Part shown: positions 55,244 to 64,000 of the stretch, one piece after another
How the letters are laid out: each line of letters begins with the position of its first letter
How positions within the stretch are numbered: position 1 is the stretch's first letter
DNA from: Eutreptiella sp. 'Long Island Sound 2002'
Taxonomy: Eukaryota > Euglenozoa > Euglenophyceae > Eutreptiales > Eutreptiaceae
Direction of reading: 5' to 3'
DNA length: 64,000 bases
Assembly (NCBI GenBank): GCA_964036045.1
Contig: OZ038386.1
Coordinates: 18,860,398-18,924,397 of the forward strand
Translations under genes and position numbers: made by a program
Notes under the pieces: generated by a model
What the model was told of the DNA's origin: nothing
What the model saw: the letters and a program-made list of their open reading frames with translations, nothing else
Databases searched by the model: none

Positions 55244-56231
55244 CTATATATACAACGAGTGTGTTTACTGATGCATGTGCAGATTCAAGATCTGATTTAC
55301 TAATGTAAAATTTGAGTTGGTCACTAAAGCATTGTTTTTGCGAAGAAAGGTGCCGAAACACCTCTCAGAGGTGCAAGAATTGCTGCCCTTGCCTCAGTTT
55401 TCATATTTTGTATATGTTGTAGGAGCCAGATCAACTGCTTTTTGGGGTCACTTTGGCTCAGTCCATATTAAGTCTCTTCGCAGCACTTTGGCTGAACTCA
55501 AAAAATTTATTCACTTATCACAGGACACACCCTTCACACCACAATTCACTCTGATCAACACACCTTACAACTCCAAAGTCCACAACTACTGTACACACTC
55601 TGAACAGTGTTACGCGCCAAACAACTACCACTACAGACACTCACACCCACTGTCTGAACAACATCATTTCACTGCATGCCAGCTCCTTAGCTGGGCCCCC
55701 TTTTTCGACTTTTCAGGCTCAGCACGCTTTGTGTTGCTCAGCCACGCATTGACGCACTGGTTATACAATGAACTCTGCGTATTCATTTTGTATCAGTTCG
55801 CCTTGCACTCTGTGTTTTATTTGGAAGCCAAGTGTGGATTTTCCCCTAGGGGTGAAACTGCAGTTGGCTTTCCAAAACAGAGTTACAGTGGCTTTTCACA
55901 AAGTATAGTCTTTGCCATTTTCACAACGTTGCATTTCACTTTTTTTTACGTACCGTTGTCTGTATCAACTTCCTTTTTAGTGTACCCGAAATTCTGCCAT
56001 GTTTTTTCAGGGACTTTTCCTGGGCTGCCCTGGCGACCCAGTGGCCTAATGAACGCCACATCATCCTCTATATCTATTCCAACAACTATCACTTCTCCAC
56101 ATATATCCCCACGTGCACAACCAGGCGTCCAAAGCCCCTCAGCTACTTCAGTACTATTGTACATACTATTGCAGTGTGTATCATACATTTCGTACTGTTC
56201 CGCACTGAGAAATTTTGTGACGTCTTAAAAG
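55244..56231. other. Right part of the 9 bp TSD insertion
   Basis: A plus-strand frame is open from about 55317 to 56228 (303 codons) but has no ATG near its start and shows no domain. A shorter minus frame (55946-56188) is also open. I cannot say that either is a gene. Confidence 0.35.
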
Positions 56232-56240
56232 CTTAGGCAT

Positions 56241-59200
56241 CTCCGTGTAGTCCACGTAGGGAACACTGTTAGCACAGTGGGGGATGGGCAGGGTCGACTA
56301 TAGACCTCTGTCCCTGATATCCCCAGGTTTGCAGGACCTACACGGGCACTTGTCCACGATAGGCTGGAGGGTCTTGCGCAGTTGTTCATCAGTCCACGTA
56401 GTGTGGAACCAGTGCTTGAATAGCCTCAGGGTACGGTCAGCACCCACATGACCGCTGGACTCATGGGTCCACTTCAGCAGCGCTGGGACTCTGTCACTGG
56501 GTACCACGTTGCGGTCCTCGTGCCAGAGGTAGCTCTTGTCCCTCTTCCACTGCTCTTGGTTGACCAGGAGGGGTTCAAGGCGTTTCTCCAGGCGCTTGTA
56601 GATATCCCCAAACTCCTTCAGGTATTCCGCTTGTTGGAGTCCATCTAGGGGGCGTATCATAGTCATGTTGAGGTCCAAGTGGATGTCCATACGGCTGAAC
56701 GCCTCCTGAGCCAGCGCTTCCGACCGGGCACCAATCAGGGCGTCGAAGTTGTTGCGGCTAATATAGTCTGCACACTCGTTCTTCACTCCCTGGATGTGGT
56801 GTACCGTCAGCCTTACTTGGCTAAGGTAGGTCCACCAGCGCCGTAGCTTGGCCTTCTCAGGTGGGGGACCCTTCTGGAAAGTGCCGACCAGCTCTTGGTC
56901 GCACAGCCAGACCACAGGGTTACCCCCCAACGGTCGTCCCTGAGAGGATAGCACCAGCATACCCGCGAGTAACTCGTGCTCATAGGTGGAGTAGTTCCCC
57001 CTGGCCTGGTTCCATTTCCAGTTCCAGTGGCCCAGGGGTACTAGGACCCACTTGTCGTCAGGGTAGCTGTGCTTTAGAGTTCCATCTCGGTTGAGACCTT
57101 CCGTCCCCCATTGGGAAATGGCCGAGTCGAACTCCTCCTTCTCTAGTGCTTGCCATTGGAACAACGTTCCACCACCGCCCACATTGCTGGCGTCGGTCAC
57201 CAGGATAATCTCACCTTGTGCTCTAGGCACGCCCAAGCACTTAGCGTTGGCCACCTTGTCTTTGAGCTCGTCAAACGCTTGTTGCTCTTGTGAGCCCCAG
57301 CGCGAAGTAGTACTCTTCTTGATCAGGTCCGTCAGAATGGCGCTGGTGTAGGTGAAGCTTTTGATATGGTGGCGGTAGAAGTTGCACCCCCCAATGAAAC
57401 TGCATACATCATGGAGTCCTTTCTTGGGGTCTTCATGTCGTACCTTAGCGTCCATCAGGGGTTCGGCCTTAGAGGCCGCTGGGGTCCACCACCCATAGCC
57501 AACGTCAAACCCCAGGTACTGCATGGTCTCCTGCATGAACTCACACTTCTCCAGCTTGAGTCGTGTGTGGTTCTCCTGGCAGACCGCAAAGAACTCACCC
57601 AAGAGGATTAGGTGATCCTCCTGGGTATTGGTCCCAAGGCATACATCGTCGATGTGCGCCTCCATCTGGGCCCCACGGGATATGAGTTCTTGCACCTTGG
57701 GTCTTCGTCGTAGGATGGACAAGATCTTGTTCATCAGCTCTTGGAATAGAGGGGGTGCGTTGGCCACGCCAAAGGGCATGACCTTCCACTTGAACACCCT
57801 CCCCTGAGGGGTGATGAGAGCTAGTAGCTCCTGAGCGTTGGGCGTCAGGTCAACCTGCCAGAATCCGCTCCTCTTGTCCATCTTGTTCTTGTAGCGACAG
57901 GAGGCTATCTTCTCAAGGGTAGACTCCATATTAGGAATGGACCCTGAGTGGTTCAACATTTTCTTGTTCAGCTCTCCATAGTCCACTACCAGCCGTTTGG
58001 CTGTAGACCCAGGCTTAGCCACCAGGAAACAGGGGCTGCAGTGTTAGGAGTAGTCCCCGTCCTTGTAATCCAGGACTAGGCCAGCGTCGATACATTCTTG
58101 TATCTGTCGCTCAATCTCATCGGCCTGCTCTTCAGGAGCCGGATAGGGTCTCCTCCGGATCTTGTGACCCACAAACTCGGGTTTCAGCTTGAGGTCCATC
58201 TGTACCAGCTTGTCACATGAGGCTGGGGGTGGTAATTCCCCAAACACCTCCAGATAGGGCCTTCTGAGCTTCTGCACCCGCAGGTCCAATAGCTTGATCT
58301 TGTCCTCCATGTCCTCGTCAGAGTGTAAGTTGCTTGCCCCCTGAGGAATAGACGTCGGGAGGTGATCCTCCACCGACTCTTCGCCCTTGGTAGTATCCTT
58401 CAACCCTTGATAGGCATATAGTAGGTCTCGTTCAACCATCTCCGGTGGACGATGGCAACATAGGCACGCTCGAGGGGGTTCACATACACATTCCTCAGAG
58501 AGGTCGTCCTCCTCTGGGGTCCTCACATGGGCACCCCACACGCTCTTCATGACCTTAAGATCTACCTCCCTTTGCCAGGTGGTGATCTTCTGTTCGAGGT
58601 CCTCCTTCAATTGGGATAGATCTCCCATACGTCCTTGCTTCAGTGACCATGAGCTGCGAGTAGGCTTAGCGTAGCATAGATTTTTCGCCACCAACCTCCT
58701 CTTGGAGTCCAGGTACTCCCTTAGCCTGGATGGAGGGTCCAGCTCCTCGTCCACGGGGTCTTCCACCCTCATGGAGAGTAGGGGTTTCAGTGGGGCGACG
58801 TACTCGGCGTTCTCCACTTCCTCCACGCATGTCTGCACGAAGAAGGCGTCATGCTCAGTTTCATCATCAGAGTAGATGGAGCTAGGGATCTCGGATAGTC
58901 CACACTCAGAGACTCCATCAGGGACAGGTACATGGCGGGGAGAGTTGGGGGCATTGGTGTCAGTCATGATGTATTCATCTCCCCCTGGTATAGTCTCAAT
59001 AGCATCTTGAGGTCGTAGTCGATCCTTCAAGTCACCCAGGGGGAGTCCATCGCTTTCTCCTTGTATAGCCTGGACCAGAGTTGAGTGCAGGTCCTCCCAG
59101 GGGATAGAGGTAAGACCTTCGTCCACCACGCTGAGCATACTTCCCAATCCGGGTTTCCCGGTGGGCGTCTTGCGTCCCAGAGGCACGTAGATGGCCTCAT

Positions 59201-60011
59201 CAGGTAACTGAACAGAGCTGATAGTCAGCCTGTCTAGGAGGGTTCGCCAGTACTGGTTGCCCCCATGGGCTCCCCAATCGGGGGAACACAGGACCATACG
59301 GGAACGTTCCAGGGCCACCTTGGTCAAGACCTTCCCTGGTTCACTGAACCTGGGGTTCCCGTAGGCCATCCCGAAAGAGGGCCAGTAAAATTTGTGGCTG
59401 CAGTTTTTCCCCTTGCTGCAGTAGAGGTCCAAAACATGTTGCTTGTCGCTGGCGAACAACTACACGCTCAGGTCTTCTCTAGAGTAACCCAACTCCTTCA
59501 GACCTTGGTCTAGGACTTCCCCCAATAGTTGATAGTCCTCAGTTTTGGAGGCCGCCATCATGTTCGAGGGTTCATCCTTCAATACCCTCAGGTAGCTCGA
59601 GGTGTGCTCCGACTGCTCCAGTGGCACGGACTCTCTGCCACTGCCGTGGTCCACGTAGACGAGGTAGGGCGCTTGCAGCGTCAGGGATCGTATGTGGGAG
59701 TGCTGCACGAAGAAGTCAGTCCCCAATACAAAGTCGAAGGACTCAGTGTCCATCACATAGAACCGATGGGCGATAGTTCGGGAGCCCATTGGTACCTCCA
59801 CTTCACAGTCCCCGCAGCTGTGCACCACATGTCCGTCCCCCATTCGTATAGCCGCGGTGGTCATGGTGTTCTTCAGGCTCCCACAAGGTAAAGTTTTCTT
59901 GGCCACGAAAGATATGGTGGCCCCCGTATCCAGTACCCCCAGGTATTCACGTCCCCCTAGTCGGATACGTATCCAGAACACCATGTCCATGGCCCCACCG
60001 GAGCGTCCCCG
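56241..60011 (-). pseudogene. pol: E5 pol, 5' part (PR, Dam-like domain, RT, RNase H, IN zinc module)
   Basis: The frame begins after the gag UGA. Protease has LDTGATIS. The methyltransferase-like region has LFASDKQH, NPRF and LCSPDWG, and here the one-base insertion of E4 is absent. RT has FWQVDLTP and HIDD, RNase H VTDASN, and the IN zinc module ends CPCRSC. Stops relative to E4: TAG 59460-59462 (Glu in E4), TAA 58044-58046 (Pro in E4) and TAG 56298-56300 (Tyr in E4). The same reading frame holds throughout, so E5 keeps the frame better than E4 but has more nonsense changes. Confidence 0.83.
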
Positions 60012-62482
60012 TCAGAAACTCCGCGGGACAGGTCACCTCGAACCCCTTGTTCTGCAATTTGCAGGCCATCCTCATGAAACGGCTTCTCTTCTTGGCGTTG
60101 CCGTCATCACCATCTTCATGCTCACGCTTAGCCCCTTGTTCTCGCTTGGCCTGTGTCTGCGAGCGTGTGGTAGGACCAGACTGCCCCCCAGAGGGCTCGG
60201 AGCTCCCCCCTGGATTAGGGTTGGGGTTGCCTCCGTTCTTGTCCTGGTTCTTGTTGTCCTTGTCTGGCTGGCTAGTAGCGCCTCCGACTCGTCCACCTTG
60301 GCTCTTGTCTTGGCCTTTCCCACAACCTTTCGACTTGCCTTTGCCGGAGTCGTTGCCGTTGCCCTTGCCACCACCCTTGCCAAAGCCTTTGCCAGGATCT
60401 TCGCCCTTCAGCTTCGCCGACAGGCGCTTCGTGTGGTAGCACTCATCCTCGTAGTGCTTCCTCTTCCCACAAAAAGCACAGGTGATGGTGCGACTGTAAT
60501 GATCCGGCATCTTAGGCTTGGCGCCGGTGTTGGTCTCCTGCTTTTTCCCCTGGACCACGAAGCAATCATGCTGATCGCAGTCGGGGGCGTGCTGCAGGTG
60601 ACCATGCTCATCTCTGGTGTCACACCAGAAGAGCTCCTTGACATTGTCCATGATACGGGCGTGCTTGGGGGTAGTCCCCTGTCCAGGCTTGCCATGGCTT
60701 CCAGAGCCTCCTCCTCCAGGACGGTAGGCGTTCAGGTGCTGGTCGCTTTCTTTCTCCAGCGCAAGCTCCAAGAGTAGCACAGACAAATCCTCGTAGTTGA
60801 GGGCTCTAGCCTTGCGCTCTGCCGTTGACCGGCACTCGTCCCACAGCTCCCGAGGGAGCTTAGCCACCAACCAGAAGAGCAGATCGTCGCTGCTGTAGGA
60901 ACCGGGCGTCAGTCGTCCCGCCCAGTGGTCCAGGTCAGCCAGTAGCTCGGAGACCCTGGCTGGTTTGGGGTTGTTGGGCAGCACGGCCAGGTTCTGGATC
61001 TGGCCCTGATGGAGAGGTCGGTTTGTAGGAAGGGTACTGCCTCTCCAAGGCAACCAACACGTCGGCAAAGGTGGCAGACTTCGTCACGATCTGCTTGACC
61101 TGCTTCTCCAGGTGCTTGGTCTTGCAGCACTGCAGGAGCAGATCACACTTGACTCGCCCACTAGCATGGGTTTGGCTGGTCATTCGGAAGAACCGGCCGA
61201 AGTTCTCAGCGAACTCGCTGAGATCCTTGCCTGTGAACTCAGGCAAGTTCACCACAATTTTGGAGGTGGCAATTGCCTGAGCCTCCTGAGACCTGCGTCC
61301 CTCAGGGCGCTTGGTCTTCCTCTTCTTCTTCTTCTTCCTCCCACTCGGGTTCTCGGGGTCCTCAGGGTCGTCGTCCTCCGAGGGCGAAGCAAAAGTCATG
61401 GACGGCGGCTCATCGTCAGAGGGGTCTCCGCCTAGGTCACTAGAGCCATAAGGCTCCACGTCAACCATTGCCCTTAGGGCTGTCAGCCCCAGCCCGTCCA
61501 GCTCGGCTCTTGTGGAATTCCCCACGTGGCTGTAGGGAGGCTGGGCCGTTCTTGGTATGAAAGGGCTTCTCGGTATCACAGCAGGGGTCGGCATCGGTCG
61601 GCTCCTCAGGCTCCCCAGGGTGTTTGTCAACCCCGCCACCAGATGATTGGCTTGTACTCGGTGGGGTGAAACTCCCATGATGGTAGGTGACGCTTGGGAA
61701 GGAATCAGGGGCTCCAGTTTAGCCCGAATCTCTTGAGTGAGATCACCTACAAGTTTAGAGGTGGCTCCTCAGAGTGCCTCGTTGATCTCCGACCGCGTCA
61801 GGGACCTGTTGGAGGATCTCCCCGATCCTCTACTCCTGCTCCAGCATGACTCAGGGCCTCTCCTCAGCCCACTCAGGGTTGCATACCCAGGAACATCCAC
61901 ATAGGCTCCCGTAGCTGGTAGAGGATGGTGATAGTCTGCCGCATATCAGCGCGGCGCAGAACTGGAGGCCACTGGCTCACTGGCAGTAGTTGCCTCTGGG
62001 AACGCAGTGGTGGATGGGTCCACACCATAGGCAGGGTAGGTAGGCATACCAGTAAAGCCTGTGCCCTCAGCCATAGGCAGGGTGCTTATGGGTGTGGATG
62101 TTGCAGCGGCTGGGTCTGGAGTTGGGAGTGTGGTGGTTGTAGGAGAGGGTGATGCGTGGAGGCCACAGGCGCTTGGTGCGCCCTCGAAGGTTGACTCACT
62201 CCTCGGGTCATGCCCATGGTCTACTCCTTCGTCTGCCATGCTCTCTGCTGCATCCTTCTCTCTCTCCCTCTTTCTCTTCACAGGGTTGGTGTCCACCTCC
62301 TCGACTGAGAGGGCCCTGAAGGCCGACTGGAGTCCTTCCAGCGAGTCATCAACCACATCCACTGGCCCATGTAAGGGCACCAAAGGTACAGCGCTAGGTC
62401 CAGGTCCAGGTTCACCAGGCGCTGGCATTGCTGGTGCCTCAGGCGCCGTCTTCGCGTTGGTGTCCTCCTTGTTTGTGTCCAT
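60012..62482 (-). pseudogene. gag: E5 gag, with lesions
   Basis: It starts with an ATG matching E4 gag. TGA codons at 61946-61948 and 61769-61771 interrupt the N-terminal part in the same frame. A shift lies near 61025, and one extra base near 60015-60018 shifts the end away from the UGA at 60012-60014. The capsid-like part (LPEFTGKDLSEFAENFGRFF), a CCHC knuckle (CAFCGKRKHYEDEC) and the Gly/Lys tail are all present. Comparing it with E4 shows which lesions belong to which copy. Confidence 0.8.
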
Positions 62483-62560
62483 ATTCGCCCTTCTTGCTTA
62501 AGACAGTACTCGGCGCACTGATTGTACGGCACGGGGTTGCTGCCGGTACGCAGAGACTGT

Positions 62561-62574
62561 CTGCCTCTGCTACC
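62561..62574 (-). other. E5 primer binding site
   Basis: On the minus strand GGTAGCAGAGGCAG follows the LTR end directly, an uninterrupted match to the initiator tRNA-Met complement less its first T. Confidence 0.78.
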
Positions 62575-63214
62575 TGAAAGTTTTATATTGTTTTCAGCAC
62601 TGTGTTTTTGTTGTGCCTCTCCTGCTGCTTGCTGCTGGTGTCAGGTTCCTGCTGCTTGTTTTTGATGATGAAAATGTTTTGTTGTTGAAATACAAACAAT
62701 CCAGGATAACCAAAGCCAGAGATAAGCAAGTAGAAGATAAACAGGATCAAAGCATGAAGGGCTGCAGTCACAAAGAGTTAGATAAAGAGAGCTACCAACA
62801 ATAGACCACAGCAATTAACATTCAAAGCAACTCAGGATGAAATATTTTACATGTTTGAGAAAAACTGATTGGAAAACTGCCCCAAGGGCTCACACTCTTC
62901 TATAGTGCCATCTTGAGATGTGCAGTCTTTGTTCTTGGGTCCCATAGGTGCTGAGGTGGCATGGCTTGTTGCGCTGAGGTCACTGCCATGTCACATGGGA
63001 TATTCCTACTTAGCTAGGCTGACTGGGTATTGAACCCAGGACCTCTCAAAAAGAGGTGCCCCAGCCCCCTAGGGTGCATACCACTAGGATAGCTAAGAAT
63101 TCATTAGTAACATGGATAAATTCATAGGCTCTGCCTTCAGTATGTCAGTGCCTCAGTTACTCAGGAAAAGATGTTTTAGTGCATATAGCTTGGGGATTAA
63201 GGGGTCCACACAAC
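62575..63214 (-). repeat. E5 5' LTR, broken by E3
   Basis: These 640 bp match 36184-36454 plus 47852-48222. The remaining 150 or so bases of the LTR should lie past E3, outside the window. ACAAC at 63210-63214 is the expected E3 target duplication. Confidence 0.85.
63018..63104 (-). other. tRNA-like segment in the E5 5' LTR
   Basis: This is the minus-strand copy with the full 7-base anticodon-like loop (TTTTTGA), perfect T-arm stem (CTGGG/CCCAG) and B box GGTTCAATACC. Confidence 0.55.
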
Positions 63215-63746
63215 TGAAAGTGCTGCCCTGGGTCGATGTTTGTGCCGGAGGGCTCGGGGCCGGCAAGACCAGTGGGGCAGGCACGCGAGGAGTCTCCCTG
63301 AACGTTGTTATTGGGGGTAGAACCGGATACTCGGACACCAACGGAGGCGAGAGCAGCAACAACTGAAGCAAGGTCCATGCTGATTGTGGTCCGGCAGAAA
63401 ATCCCAGTCTATGAAGAAAATTGATGCGGATTATTCTAAATACATCTGAGTGTCCAAAACTGTCTGAAAAGATTTAAATAATCCAATTATGTAAAAATGT
63501 TTGGCCGATCTGGCCCGCGAGCGCGTGTCAGCGGCAAATGGCGATTCCAGCTAAAATAGCGGAACACGGCGGATTTACGGGGAATGGACCGCGGAATCAA
63601 ATCCGGCATATCAGAAATATATAGGAAATATCCTGAGACTGAGCTGCGAGGCGGCGATTCCGCCGAAGCAAAGAAAATGACCAAAATGTAGCCAATCTGG
63701 GCAGAATGTCTGAAAATCTGAGCAGATGGGGCTAGCCGCACTTACA
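63215..63746 (-). repeat. E3 3' LTR
   Basis: It has TG and CA ends as in E2 and the same length, 532 bp. Differences from E2 include a few that change gag codons (for example NNNIQED to NNNVQGD). Confidence 0.9.
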
Positions 63747-64000
63747 CTCCCCCTCCAAAAACACACTGGGGTGTGTCGCTACGTCAACGAAGAACGTAGT
63801 GCGGGTAAGTCCCAGAAAAAAATAGAAATGTAGCCTCGATGGGACGAAATCTGCTTGATCTGACCTGATTTGGGCTGAATTGGCACTGAATCAGAATGGA
63901 TGAACCTGAAATGAGACAGAATGAGAAGTGACGAACAGTCCTCCGTGCAGTAAAACATTAGGTCAAGGGCTAAAAAGCATGTAAACGTATCGAGAATCGA
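63215..64000 (-). mobile_element. E3: second E2-family element, cut by the window end
   Basis: A full 532 bp LTR (63215-63746), the same polypurine tract (63747-63756) and about 245 bp of the same 3' interior match 9471-10255 at roughly 95% or better. It is in minus orientation, so this is its 3' end. The gag ATG and first codons are again open inside the LTR. Confidence 0.9.

Larger units (their letters stand above)
53590..56231 (+). mobile_element. 2.6 kb insertion with 9 bp target duplication
   Basis: CTTAGGCAT occurs at 53581-53589 and 56232-56240, and the sequence between is missing from E4 at the same place in the integrase gene. Removing it and one copy restores the E4-like order. The ends (ATCCTCTC and TTAAAAG) have no clear inverted repeat; only a weak subterminal likeness (TTTCTGAGTG and TTTCTCAGTG) is visible. 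There is no poly-A. A 9 bp duplication fits Mutator-like elements, but no transposase is recognised. It carries the repeat-rich ORF at 53708-55243. Confidence 0.7.
36184..63214 (-). mobile_element. E5: decayed Ty3/gypsy element, same family as E4, right end beyond window
   Basis: E5 reads on the minus strand. Its 3' LTR is 36184-36454 plus 47852-48371, split by E4. Its interior is 48372-62574, and its 5' LTR starts at 62575 and is broken at 63214 by E3; the rest lies past the window. Relative to E4 the interior has gained two insertions (49935-51639 and 53590-56231). Gag and pol carry several stops and shifts. E5 is older than E4 and E3, both of which sit inside its LTRs. Confidence 0.88.

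Noticed and set aside
55317-56228. 303-codon open frame as a membrane or secreted protein
   Set aside because: There is no ATG near the start and no recognisable domain. I kept it only as a note on the region.
53023-62482. E5 stop codons as readthrough sites like the gag-pol junction
   Set aside because: E4 has ordinary sense codons at each of these places, so they are decay. Only the gag-pol stop is shared.
36184-62846. Inverted repeat as a pure assembly artefact
   Set aside because: The arms differ by many substitutions, lesions and private insertions, and an exact AATAT duplication marks a real E4 insertion.

Overview
The window is eukaryotic and consists almost entirely of nested transposable elements. 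There are no bacterial operons, ribosome binding sites or convincing intact host genes. All four gag-pol elements look like Ty3/gypsy LTR retrotransposons of the chromovirus type: their pol order is protease, extra domain, reverse transcriptase, RNase H, integrase, C-terminal chromodomain. Their primer sites match the 3' end of initiator tRNA-Met. Mixed GC content, very long LTRs and dense nesting fit a TE-rich protist or alga, but I cannot name the species.

Layout. (1) 88-24077, minus strand: element E1, with 2.37 kb LTRs and target duplication CTCA. Its gag is split by E2. (2) 9471-20235, minus: element E2, with 532 bp LTRs that are nearly identical, TSD GCCTG and intact gag and pol. (3) 24082-27263: non-TE or relic DNA with short repeats, a 439 bp hAT-like MITE (8 bp TSD) that breaks a minus-strand Ser/Pro-rich ORF, and a dUTPase-like fragment. 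(4) 27264-34016: E6, a non-autonomous LTR element in tandem (LTR-interior-LTR-interior-LTR). (5) 34017-36183: spacer with short repeats. (6) 36184 to past 63214, minus: element E5, a decayed gag-pol element. Into its 3' LTR has jumped E4 (36455-47846, plus), a member of the same family in the opposite orientation, so the two form a giant imperfect inverted repeat. E5 also carries a 1.7 kb terminal-inverted-repeat element full of about 180 bp repeats (49935-51639) and a 2.6 kb insertion with a 9 bp TSD and an unrecognised repeat-rich protein (53590-56231). (7) 63215-64000: E3, a second E2-family copy inserted in the 5' LTR of E5 and cut by the window end.

Main points of interest. In all gag-pol families here pol follows gag in the same frame after a single stop codon (UAG in E1 and E2, UGA-C in E4 and E5), which points to stop-codon readthrough. 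In E1 and E2 the gag ORF starts inside the 5' LTR and reads through the primer binding site. All families carry a domain between protease and RT that resembles a Dam-like N6-adenine methyltransferase (NPPF motif in E2). The LTRs of E4 and E5 hold a tRNA-like segment with an exact B box. The LTR ends of E2 supply splice-like signals that would remove it from the E1 gag in frame.
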